A stretch of 60,000 bases of DNA from Mesostigma viride (taxonomy: Eukaryota; Streptophyta; Mesostigmatophyceae; Mesostigmatales; Mesostigmataceae): assembly GCA_009746045.1 (NCBI GenBank), contig RPFO01000497.1, positions 523,001-583,000 of the forward strand, given 5' to 3'. The number at the start of each line of letters is the position of its first letter. Position 1 is the first letter of the stretch. This document shows, piece by piece, positions 1-8,446 of this stretch. The notes under the pieces are model-generated. The model was not told where the DNA came from. It searched no databases and was given only the letters and a program-made list of their open reading frames with translations. The translations under genes were made by a program, and so were the position numbers.

Positions 1-19
1 CCTTGACAACCCTTATGCT

Positions 20-220
20 GTGCATACTGATTTGGACTGGGTGATCCTGAAACAGGAGTGCACCTACTGGGAGTCTACCAATCATGTGCCGGACAAGGCC
101 AACGCCGCGGATGCGTTGACCAAGGTGCCCCAGCTAGCACCTGAGCAGTACCAACTGCTCTATCACATGATGAACCCCTACGGCAAGCAGGCCAGCCTGC
201 CCCCGCCGGTAGACACCTAG
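20..220 (+). CDS. C-terminal end of a Ty1/copia-type RNase H (partial)
   Basis: The reading frame is open from the window edge and stops at 218-220. It contains YWESTNHVPDKANAADALTK, which matches the last segment of copia RNase H, where a short 'ADxLTK' motif closes the polyprotein. The rest of the element lies left of the window. An AATAAA-like signal near 393-398 and a purine-rich GGGAGGTGAG near 456-465 followed by TGTCATATCC could be the polypurine tract and start of a 3' LTR, but no second LTR copy is visible to confirm this. The family call rests on one short motif. Confidence 0.5.
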   Translation: MHTDLDWVILKQECTYWESTNHVPDKANAADALTKVPQLAPEQYQLLYHMMNPYGKQASLPPPVDT

Positions 221-1670
221 TCCACCCTTCCCCAGGGAGGGTGGCTAGTCTCCCCACCCCTACTATGGGGCAACCCCTGTCAGGGGGTAGGGGTACCCAG
301 ACCCGGGCCCAGCTAGGCCACGGGGTGTCTTATCATCAGCACTAGCTCCTGGGGAGGAGCTGAACCCTGTATGCCTTGTAAGCCCTGTTTTATGGTGAAT
401 AAATTGAGTCTCTTTGACTTTGTATCTCTCATGGAATTTCGTTAGCTCATCTCTTGGGAGGTGAGTTGTCATATCCTTCACAAGTGTGTCAGTGTGTCAG
501 TCATGGTGACAGTACTTGTACATGGCATTGTTATGTGGCTGGGTCATGTTCATGGTTACCTTGTACATGTGCATGTGCATGTGCATGTAACGTGTGACAG
601 TCTTAGTCCTGTGACTGTGCCTGTCTGTTGTGTCTTATGCTGCCATATGGTCCCAGGACCTGTGGTAGGGTGATGGGCAGTCCACCCATTCGCCATGTGC
701 AAATCAAGTGGAGAACCAGTTCCCACTTGTCAGTTGCCTGTGCTTACCACCATGTGGCACTCACAGGTATCTGGCTGCTCTGGCCCAGGTCAGCAGTGGC
801 GAAACATCAGGTCCTAAGCACCTGGGGAAGACCTCTGGTTTTACTAGAGTCATCCCATTGGTTTTTTGGGAAGTGGATGTTGCATGGGGTTCCATCCACA
901 AGTGGCAATCAAGCCCCCCTTTTTCTACCATCTGCAGTGACAGATGCCAGGGAAATGACGACAATTCGCTCCTTCAAAGATGGAAACTGGGCACTCCTTA
1001 TATGCTGTGACATGTGACTTACATGACGTCCTGTGTGACGAATGGCCGCAGTACCTCATTTATGTTTTCCCCACTATTGAGGGGGAGGAACCCCCGTAGT
1101 GCTTGGCAGGGTTAAATCAGCAGTCAGCATCAGTATAGTCCGTTTCTGGGGCCCTTTTCTAATCCAGTTGTGACTGTATGGGCTCTGGTTGCCTTGCAAC
1201 GGTTGGTAGGTCAGACTTGGAGCATGGTCCAATCTGAAAGAAAACATAATGGGAGTTAGCTGAGATACCTCGAGGCTGACTTGTGGCCGGAGCCACACAG
1301 GGGAACATACAATGTGACCGGAGTTATTCTGGCGGAGACAGAATAACGGTGCCGAGCGCCGGTTGTGGCGCGACGCACACACGTGTACGCAAGTTACGTA
1401 GCTAGCAACTAGTCTAGTGGACGTTGTGCGTACTAAGTAACGTTGCTCCAGGTCTAGAAGCCTCTAGAACCTGGACACGTGGCGGACAAGTGAGCGTAGT
1501 CCAGTTGTCCTAGGGATCTCGTGTGAGTGATGTGTCCACGACATATAATGTGTGCCCACATATGGAGTGAAGAATGACAAGGAACGCCCGATCCCTGGCG
1601 TTGCTGCATCCCTCACATTGTCACACTGAGTCCCCATACGTCTTCGACGTACATATATATATCTAACTAT
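221..1670. other. Non-coding stretch with no recognised gene
   Basis: I see no conserved protein motif. A small alternating CATGTG tract lies at about 560-590. Part of this may be the 3' LTR of the copia fragment on its left, and the last few hundred bases may be the promoter and 5' end of the Rep-like gene on its right. Neither boundary can be set from this sequence. Confidence 0.4.
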
Positions 1671-1673
1671 ATC

Positions 1674-2829
1674 GTGTCCAATAACACCCAGGAGATTCTG
1701 GGGATATTGGAGACGATCGGCCCTTTACTAGCAAGCGCTGTGGTCGAAGCATCTTCGCAGGGCAATGATACCATTGACTTGACGGATTCCCTGGCGGACG
1801 ATGACGCTGTTCTAGAATCCGTCCTGTCCCAGGCGGTGGGAAAGAAAGGCGCATCAGATTCTGTTGGACCGGTAACCCCGTTGTCCAAAGCGAATGGCGA
1901 AAGGAAAAAGGCTGCCGGCGCAGTACCGCCGAAGGGCACTAAGCGGAAGCTGGCGGTCGACGTTGACGACCCCGTCAACAATGACGAACCCAGCAATTCT
2001 GACGGCGCCCATGGAGCGGGACCCAGTGGATCCGGCGGAACCGGATCCATTAGGGAGGATGGAGGAGGCCCCCAGCAGGCCTAAAGTCATGCAGGCCGCC
2101 AGGAGACGGCGTTTCCAAAAGCGTGTGATATTGGAGGACTCCGAGATTAGCGAGGACACGGAAAAGGAGGAGGAGGAGGAGGAGGAGGAGGAGGAGGAGG
2201 AGGAGGAGGAGGAGGAGGAGGAGGAGGAGGAGGAGGAGGAGGAGGAGGAGGAGGAGGAGGAGGAGGAGGAGGAGGAGGAGGAGGAGGAGGAGGAGGAGGA
2301 GGAGGAGGAGGAGGAGGAGGAGGAGGAGGAGGAGGAGGAGGAGGAGGAGGAGGAGGAGGAGGAGGAGGAGGAGGAGGAGGAGGAGGAGGAGGAGGAGGAG
2401 GAGGAGGAGGAGGAGGAGGAGGAGGAGGAGGAGGAGGAGGAGGAGGAGGAGGAGGAGGAGGAGGAGGAGGAGGAGGAGGAGGAGGAGGAGGAGGAGGAGG
2501 AGGAGGAGGAGGAGGAGGAGGAGGAGGAGGAGGAGGAGGAGGAGGAGGAGGAGGAGGAGGAGGAGGAGGAGGAGGAGGAGGAGGAGGAGGAGGAGGAGGA
2601 GGAGGAGGAGGAGGAGGAGGAGGAAGAGGAAGAAGAAGACATAAGACCCAAGAGATCAATATTTGTAGACGATGAGGCCGGTGTGGCATGTGATGATGAC
2701 GAGGACGGGGCAAATGTAAGGGAGAGATGGAAGTGTAATTGTTGCGAGCCACCTTTCATTGCAAAGACGAAGCAAGGTCTGAACCATCACGTAACTTCGA
2801 AGATCAAGCGAGCGAAGTACGTGGATTGA
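1674..2829 (+). CDS. N-terminal part of a Rep-like (HUH) gene: acidic domain, poly-Glu, zinc-finger-like motif
   Basis: Two overlapping frames look coding. The first (about 1674-2081) is acidic with a basic KGTKRKL, a possible nuclear localisation signal. The second (used from about 2000 to 2816) carries RRRRFQKR, roughly 150 consecutive Glu codons, then a Cys/His cluster (WKCNCCEPPF...GLNHHVTSK) that could bind zinc. The first frame has no ATG at its left edge, so the start is upstream or in another exon. The change of frame near 2000-2080 needs an intron or an indel. The right edge is set by the donor GTACGT at 2817, which joins in frame to the exon at 3010. I assign it to the HUH gene because of strand, spacing and the spliced frame; function is inferred from that neighbour. 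Confidence 0.45.
2167..2636 (+). repeat. (GAG)n trinucleotide array, ~450 bp
   Basis: A nearly pure GAG run that ends in a few GAA interruptions. In the + frame used by the gene it encodes about 150 glutamates in a row. The long serine and proline frames on the opposite strand are by-products of the same repeat. Confidence 0.97.
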
Positions 2830-3009
2830 CAAATCTGGTTTAATGTCATGTTTTATAATTGGTCAAAAAATCTGTTTTATTTAAATAAAATCTGATTTAT
2901 AATTATTTACCCAAGCCTTGCATGTTTTATGTGTTAAGAAAAATATTGTAGTTGGTAACAACCTTGAATTGTGTATGCATGTTGTTGACATATTTGGTGC
3001 ATTTTACAG
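2817..3009 (+). other. Predicted spliceosomal intron (193 bp)
   Basis: The donor is GCGAA|GTACGT and the acceptor TTTTACAG|GG. The body is A/T-rich relative to the exons. Splicing joins ...KIKRAK to AARQRLEER in one frame and removes the in-frame stop at 2827-2829. The intron shows that this is eukaryotic DNA. Confidence 0.6.
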
Positions 3010-3211
3010 GGCTGCAAGGCAGCGACTTGAGGAACGTGAAGCGGCAAACAACATGCGCAGCGAGCACGATGCAGAGGAGCGCAATGATGTGGAAGGCATA
3101 GAGACGGAGGACTTTGTGCCCTTGCGCCCCAAGCGGAAACGTGGACGGACCCGCAGTTGTGAAGACCCAGCTTACCTTCTTGCACATTTCGATTTCAGGT
3201 GGCGGACGTGA
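3010..3211 (+). CDS. Internal exon of the Rep-like gene
   Basis: After the acceptor at 3009 the frame reads AARQRLEEREAANN and continues as a charged, coiled-coil-like stretch with the basic cluster PKRKRGRTR. It then reads YLLAHFDF and stops at 3209-3211. The next block (HUH domain) lies in another frame and overlaps the last 13 bases, so a short intron or an indel must separate them. YLLAHFDF might be Rep motif I, but that is a guess. Confidence 0.4.
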
Positions 3212-3615
3212 CTTGGATCCTGAAGATCGGCAAGATCGAAGCATTTCATGGGAATAATAGGGGACAGGGGATGTCTATCGTAGAAGAAGGAGAGCTAGAG
3301 ATGCACAAGCATGTTCACATGTTAATTGATGTCCAAGCTACGTCTATCGCTGCCGTGAAGAAGAAACTGAAGGAGCTCCTAGGATGGGGGGAACCTGTTG
3401 ATGAACAAGGAAATTATGACAAGGGTAGACCATCTATCATGGCACGGCAGGTGAAGCCAAGTCACAAGCTGAACTATTCCGGCATGATCGGGTATTTGCT
3501 CAAGACCGAAGAGCATGATGGCTTTGAAGTTTTGTATTGTCATGATATCGATGAGCAGGAGAAGGAGGAAGGCCGTGTGGAATATTTGTTACACGGCTCC
3601 CCTGCATTAAATTAA
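3199..3615 (+). CDS. HUH endonuclease (Rep-like) domain
   Basis: The block contains KHVHMLIDV, an HUH metal-binding motif (His-hydrophobic-His followed by hydrophobics). About 60 residues later comes NYSGMIGYLLK, which fits the catalytic YxxK motif with a second Tyr six residues upstream. HUH Rep enzymes nick single-stranded DNA through a covalent tyrosine link to start rolling-circle replication or transposition. No helicase motif follows, which differs from Helitrons and most CRESS-virus Reps. It resembles the HUH transposons described from green algae as Replitrons; a captured viral Rep is an alternative. The 3' continuation of the gene was separated by the retroelement 66 bp downstream. 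Confidence 0.5.
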   Translation: MADVTWILKIGKIEAFHGNNRGQGMSIVEEGELEMHKHVHMLIDVQATSIAAVKKKLKELLGWGEPVDEQGNYDKGRPSIMARQVKPSHKLNYSGMIGYLLKTEEHDGFEVLYCHDIDEQEKEEGRVEYLLHGSPALN

Positions 3616-3663
3616 GGGTAGATGTTGTCTCACGGCTTATAATTTGCTGGACCGGCGCGGCAG

Positions 3664-3684
3664 TTTACTGGTTCAAGCACCACC
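3664..3684 (+). CDS. Start of the Rep-like C-terminal exon, cut by the retroelement
   Basis: A plausible acceptor GGCGGCAG ends at 3663. The frame FTGSSTT then runs into the CACC target duplication. With the retroelement and one CACC removed, the same frame runs on without a stop into the block at 16069-16482. This supports both the insertion boundary and the idea that the two flanks are one gene. Confidence 0.4.
3681..3684 (+). repeat. Target-site duplication CACC, left copy
   Basis: CACC directly precedes the TGTC end of the retroelement and recurs at 16065-16068 directly after its GACA end. A fifth base does not match (C on the left, G on the right). Confidence 0.75.
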
Positions 3685-3825
3685 TGTCGCGTCTGCGTAC
3701 CACAATCTCCGGCGCTACCATGGCGGCTGGCCATGCTCAGCTTTGGTAAAACCCAAATGAGCTGAGCTGACGTGCCTGCCTTAACTGCATGCCCGGTGGG
3801 GTGGGCGAGGACCTGTCCCATGATT
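3685..3825 (-). repeat. Split repeat B2 (141 bp), outer 3' end of the retroelement
   Basis: This matches B1 exactly except that B1 carries a transposon at its TTAA. On the + strand it begins TGTCGCGTCTGCG at the CACC duplication and abuts repeat A2 at 3826. It contains an imperfect hairpin near 3733-3768 (GCTCAGCTTTGG ... CCAAATGAGCTGAGC). Confidence 0.9.
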
Positions 3826-4995
3826 AAAGGAGAGTTCTCAGCCGAGGACAAGGAATTGTCCCTCGTGCCTGATGACCACCTTAATGCTTTTTCCTCCCCT
3901 GATATAGAACAATGTTTTCACAACACACACTTTGCACAGTCTGATGATGAAGCCGCACATGCGGAATTTATTGAGAAAGTTAATACAATTACAACACGTT
4001 GATAGTCTCAATATCGATGCACTCCATGCTCACGAGCCCGCAGTTAGGCAGCGCTCCATGACATGCTACCGGCCTTGCTCCCAAGGAAAGGGAGAAACAC
4101 GAAGGCCACTAACGAGAGACTCGAAGAGACTACACGCTACGTGAGAGTCCTCTTCGACTATGAATCAAACCATTCGTCATGCCACACGCATGACACACGC
4201 CACACTTGTCAGTCCAGCCAGGAATGCCAAAACTATCTTGCTGCCTGAACCATGCAAACAGAAACCGCATTCCAGTTGCCGTCCTGGCTTACTACCACAC
4301 ATGCCAACAAAAACAGGAAGGCATCCCGACAAATCTAAATTGCTACCCTGTTGCCGATCTCATCTCCTAGAGGCTCCGGCATTTCTGTCCCTGGGAATGT
4401 CCGGCATTTAGTCACGACCACCAAGGTCGAAGCATAATATCCTTCAAACAATCTGCACGCTCACACCTTGCGTGTGAGTGGCCCAGCAAACATTGCTTCT
4501 AATCTTTCCTTTATAGAAGAAATCCCTTTGTAGGGCTGCCAGCGATTTCGCATTCATTCCAGCGATCTGGCTCCGCACCGCAAATTGTCCTTTTCCATTT
4601 TCTGTCCAGTCCTCATAACGTTGACCCGCTATTCTACACCACAAAGACACCTGGCCTGTCAATAGCCTCGGCGCTGTTGAAGTCCAGCAGTCCAGCTCCA
4701 GCTCCAGCTCCAGCTCCAGCTCCAGCTCCAGCTGTCCACTATAACTCGCGTATGATCCTCTCGACGCTGCGCACTTGTGCTGCCGTCCGCTCAAGTGCGT
4801 CAGTGCTGCGCGCCCAGCCGTGCCTGGCCCGGCGCGCGCGCACGTGCACTTTCGTCCGCTCTTATGCTGCAAGTGCTAGTGTCCCCCCCCCGGTCACTAG
4901 CCTTTGTCGAAAATGCGCAGAAAACAAATTCCTTGCGCACGTCACCGGTATTGTGCATAGTGGGTGCCCGGATGACATAGCTCGCGTCCGTGACA
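3826..4995 (-). repeat. Direct repeat A2 (1170 bp), the longer part of the 3' LTR
   Basis: Identical to 14895-16064 except G4609 versus T15678. It includes the hexamer tract at 4691-4733 and the self-priming match at 4119-4133. It ends GACA at 4995. Short open frames inside it show no recognisable protein. Confidence 0.95.
4691..4733. repeat. (CCAGCT)n hexamer microsatellite inside repeat A2
   Basis: About seven tandem CCAGCT units, also present at 15760-15802 in repeat A1. Confidence 0.95.
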
Positions 4996-5001
4996 GCTGT
5001 C
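4992..5001. other. Palindromic B1/A2 junction GACAGCTGTC
   Basis: This perfect 10-bp palindrome joins the GACA end of A2 to the TGTC end of B1 with GC between them. The outer ends of the integrated element are exactly TGTC and GACA. The site therefore looks like the closed form of the element's own termini with two extra bases, as in a circle junction. Confidence 0.6.
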
Positions 5002-6914
5002 GCGTCTGCGTACCACAATCTCCGGCGCTACCATGGCGGCTGGCCATGCTCAGCTTTGGTAAAACCCAAATGAGCTGAGCTGACGTGCCTGCCTTAATGT
5101 CCAAAAACCAAATGTCCTCATTTGAGGACATAGTCCTCGTTTGAGACGGGGGGGGTCAGGGGCGCTGTTTTGGCGCCAAATTTGGTCCTAGGGTCACTTG
5201 GTGGGTTTTGGCGCGAAACTGGGATAGGTACTGAGCGCGCCAGGCCCCTGGGGTCGACAGGGGTCGACCGTACCTGGAAAATATGAGGCGACGAAAAGTA
5301 CCTACAATAGCAAGAACATCGCAATGCAATCGAGTGTTTTGTCGAGTGGCGGCTATGGGGTCGTGCCAGTTCCGAGGCTTGCCTGAATGTTATAGGGCAT
5401 TATTTTGCCCCGGACGAGGACAGCATTTTAGATCGTCATCTATTGATTTCGAAGATGCTATTCTTTACGTGCAGGTGCTTTGTATATGTCGAAAATTTTG
5501 TTCATGAACGGATTTTGGCATTGTTGAAGAAAATCTGAGAGCTACGTAGATCGCATGATAGGTCAGTTCGCAGTTCGGTTTTACAATTTCTTTTTCCGCC
5601 CAGGCGCTGCGGATATCGCGAGTATGGGTTATGGTACGCTTCTGGGCTTATGGGCGACATGGGGAGAAGAGGGACCTGGGCAGTTGCATGCGTCAAAGAG
5701 TCTCTATTTTTTCGTCGTGATGTCGCAGTCGCGCCTGGCGAAAACCAGGGCGAGCGCGAGCCATATTTTTCTTTTGCCGCAAGGCTGGGTGCTTCCCACG
5801 CGTCACCGTCCTTTAATATATATTTCTTGAGCTGGCCCGCGCAGCTGGCGGCCTGGGCGCACGTCAAGGACAAGGATCCGACTGTCATTCTCAACCGCAT
5901 CGTTCTAAGTAAGCGTGTTAAGCGTATTGTAACCTATAACTCCCGCAGACGTGATAATTTCGGTTGCTTTCAATGCCCAACTTCGTGGTTTTGATTACGT
6001 TTATGTCCGGGGAATAACGGAAGTTTGCTGGGCGGTACTTTCTTTTCCCGTTGCGTCACTGAAAAGGTAAACGGCCTTGCGTTATCAAAACAGCAGCAAG
6101 TAGAAGTCGCTGTGCTTGATTGCGATGTGGTAGTTTGATTCAACACATATACTGCCTTGTTGCTGAGAAGTTTTTCAAGGCTTGCTGGTATGTTGCCCAT
6201 ATGTTTCTAATGCTTCAACTCATGTCCAAGTGATCAAGACTGGCTTAGAAACTTGAGCTTGTCATGTTTACATTGTGCTTGTGTTACAACTTGTGCCTCT
6301 TTGCAGTATATGTTTCATATATAACGTAAGGGTTCAACATCATGGTTTAGCACCGTGGTGGCAGCCGAGCCTCTACTAACGATCATGGACCTAACCTTGG
6401 CAAGTATTTGCATCATATTTCACTCTTTGGACTGAGCTAGCTTTACACCTGCTGTTTGGCCTCCACCATGGTCCCTGGCTGCCAGTTACATTTTGTGCCC
6501 CCCCCTGGCAGGCTGCAGGGTCTAGGACTGCGAGGGTGTAACATAGACATGTTGTCTCTTTGATGTTGTGGGCACCCTGGGTGCATTTTCAGGACCAGCC
6601 ATGACCTGGCCATGCCTTCTTTCTTGGCATATTGTTGACTTGAGTGCTATTTGGTCACTCGCTTAGCGACCCCCCTGCATTCATAAATCGTAAACAATTA
6701 TACAATGAGCATATTTCATGGATGTTAAGCATTGCAACTCTTGAACATATCATAAATGAACATGGTTCCATACCGTACCCATGGATGTGTCTACATGTGT
6801 TAGTTATTACAAATGGTATCCATGCTTAAAAATGTCCTCATTTGAGGACATTTTCTTGGTGATTAGACATTAACTGCATGCCCGGTGGGGTGGGCGAGGA
6901 CCTGTCCCATGATT
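4998..6914 (-). repeat. Split repeat B1, interrupted by a TTAA transposon
   Basis: B1 consists of 4998-5097 plus 6874-6914 and equals B2 (3685-3825) base for base. In element sense it starts directly after the G-rich polypurine tract at the end of the integrase gene and is followed by A2. Confidence 0.9.
5094..6873. mobile_element. TTAA-flanked non-autonomous DNA transposon (5098-6869)
   Basis: TTAA at 5094-5097 and 6870-6873 flank a 1772-bp insertion. The empty site is preserved in B2, where TTAA occurs once at 3781-3784. The ends are imperfect inverted repeats (TGTCC...ACCAA against TGTCT...ACCAA), each followed within 14-18 bp by ATGTCCTCATTTGAGGACAT, itself a 9-bp-arm palindrome (5112-5131 and 6832-6851). 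TTAA duplication is typical of piggyBac and Sola3 superfamilies. I recognise no transposase among the short open frames inside, so it should depend on one elsewhere. Confidence 0.75.
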
Positions 6915-6924
6915 CCCCCCCTCG
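6915..6924 (-). promoter_or_regulatory. Polypurine tract, primer for plus-strand DNA
   Basis: In element sense CGAGGGGGGG lies just after the integrase stop and directly before repeat B1. In LTR retroelements such a tract marks the first base of the 3' LTR, which here would make B1 the start of the LTR. Confidence 0.55.
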
Positions 6925-6934
6925 CTGGCTCTCA

Positions 6935-8446
6935 TCATGGCTCCTCACATGGCCAGCGACCGTGCCACACCACAAACATGGTATCCCCCTGGTCTACGCG
7001 ATGGCAAACCTGACACTGTGCGTCCTTGACCCGCCTGGCCGTGTGCGGGGCGAGGTCAGGCAATAAGTTGGGCAACGAACACGGACTGAGGTTGCTTACG
7101 TTATCGGTGGTGCGACTGCCGTCGACGCCCTCCAGAATGGCGACCCCAGATGGCTTGATGGCGACGATCCGCAAAATGGTCGGCCCCGCAGGCACGTCAA
7201 GAGTGTCGGTCAGCTGCGTGCGGAGAAAGACGAACTGCCCCGGACGAAAATGCAGCTGACGGGCCATGTAAGCGCCCCCCCGGCGCTGAGCGTAACGCAG
7301 GGTATCTCGGTGCTGGGCGATGAACAAGTTGTTCATGGCGATGGGCATAACCTTGCGGAAAGTAGCCGCCCGTGCGGTCACCTCAGCCAGAAACTGACTG
7401 GCGTTGTCAAACGCCATAGGGGTGGGGTGTGCACTCTGCGCCTCCGTGGGGAGCAAGGGTGCGCGCCCAAACAACAGGAAATACGGGGAGAAACAGGCGA
7501 GCGACTCCTGGGGTGACATTCGGTAACCCATGGCTATCCACGCCAGTTCACGATCCCACATAGTGAATGATGCTGACTGCAGGCTCCACTTGCGCAAAGC
7601 CTGCTTGACAGTCTGCACCAATCTCTCAGCCAAACCATTGGCCTGAGGATGCTCGCGAGAAGTGCGACGGTGATCAATGAGACATGCATCCAACAATTCC
7701 TGAAATTCCCCACGAAACTCCCCGCCCTGGTCGGTGACCACCTCCGCGGGGGCGCCAAACCTGGCGATGATGTCGGCGAAGTGCTTGGCGGTGGTGGCGG
7801 CCTGCTTGTCAGCAATGGGGATGAGCTCGACCCACTTGCTAAAACTTTCGACACACACCATGACATACTTGTGGCCATCTGCACTTTCATCAAAGGGCCC
7901 ACACAGGTCTACGTGCCAGCGGTAGAAGAGCCCTCTGATGGGTAGGCTCATCAATTCTTTCGCATCGTGGTCCACATTGAACCTGGCCTTCACCCGGGCA
8001 CACTGCGCGCAGCTAGCGACGACCTGCGCGACTGTGGCACGCATGCCGTTCCACCAATAAGAGGCGCGCACTAGCGCCAAAGTGCGGTTACCACCCAGGT
8101 GGCCATACCGCTCATGGGCTTGCTGGACGATGGCGACCCGCTTGTGAGGCGGCGGCACCACCACTTTGCGCTTGCCGATCATTTTGTGGAGGACCCCGGC
8201 ATCCCACGAGTAGGTGACCGCCCTATGTTGCACCCTATTCAACTCAGCGTCACGCTGGGCTGAGGACCAATCAACAGGGGTTGGGGTGAGAGCTATCCCT
8301 TGGACCTGCTCCAACACACGCCCATCGAGCCACACATCACCCATGTTGCATTCCACTGTGAGATGGCCAACCAACACCACCTGGAGTGCTAGGTATCGTG
8401 CCAAGGTATTGTCAATGTCAAAGGACGGAGAATTACCTTCCTCCAA
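6935..8446 (-). CDS. Ty3/gypsy integrase region of pol
   Basis: The frame opens with 'EEGNSPSFDIDNTLARY' and leads into an HHCC zinc-binding domain (HERYGHLGGNRTL ... SCAQCARVKA, about 8110-7990). The DDE core follows: Asp in WHVDLCGPF (~7910), Asp in VTDQGGEF (~7728) and Glu in NGLAERLVQ (~7630). The C-terminal part has a beta-rich domain (FVFLRTQLTD...PTILRIVAI) and ends in a Cys-rich tail (CQVCHRVDQGDTMF) in place of an obvious chromodomain. This enzyme inserts element DNA and makes the 4-bp duplication seen. The frame is offset from the RT frame and overlaps it at 8389-8446, so a -1 shift or a lost base joins them. Confidence 0.9.
   Translation of the reverse strand: MEEGNSPSFDIDNTLARYLALQVVLVGHLTVECNMGDVWLDGRVLEQVQGIALTPTPVDWSSAQRDAELNRVQHRAVTYSWDAGVLHKMIGKRKVVVPPPHKRVAIVQQAHERYGHLGGNRTLALVRASYWWNGMRATVAQVVASCAQCARVKARFNVDHDAKELMSLPIRGLFYRWHVDLCGPFDESADGHKYVMVCVESFSKWVELIPIADKQAATTAKHFADIIARFGAPAEVVTDQGGEFRGEFQELLDACLIDHRRTSREHPQANGLAERLVQTVKQALRKWSLQSASFTMWDRELAWIAMGYRMSPQESLACFSPYFLLFGRAPLLPTEAQSAHPTPMAFDNASQFLAEVTARAATFRKVMPIAMNNLFIAQHRDTLRYAQRRGGAYMARQLHFRPGQFVFLRTQLTDTLDVPAGPTILRIVAIKPSGVAILEGVDGSRTTDNVSNLSPCSLPNLLPDLAPHTARRVKDAQCQVCHRVDQGDTMFVVWHGRWPCEEP

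Noticed and set aside
2147-2759. Long poly-Ser and poly-Pro open frames on the - strand
   Set aside because: They are the complement of the GAG repeat and have no coding context outside it.
3932-4872. Open frames within the A repeat (and its copy at 15001-15941) as genes
   Set aside because: They lie in LTR-type DNA, on both strands, and one is largely the hexamer repeat.
5283-6000. Open frames inside the TTAA element as a transposase
   Set aside because: They are short, overlap on both strands, and show no catalytic motif that I recognise.
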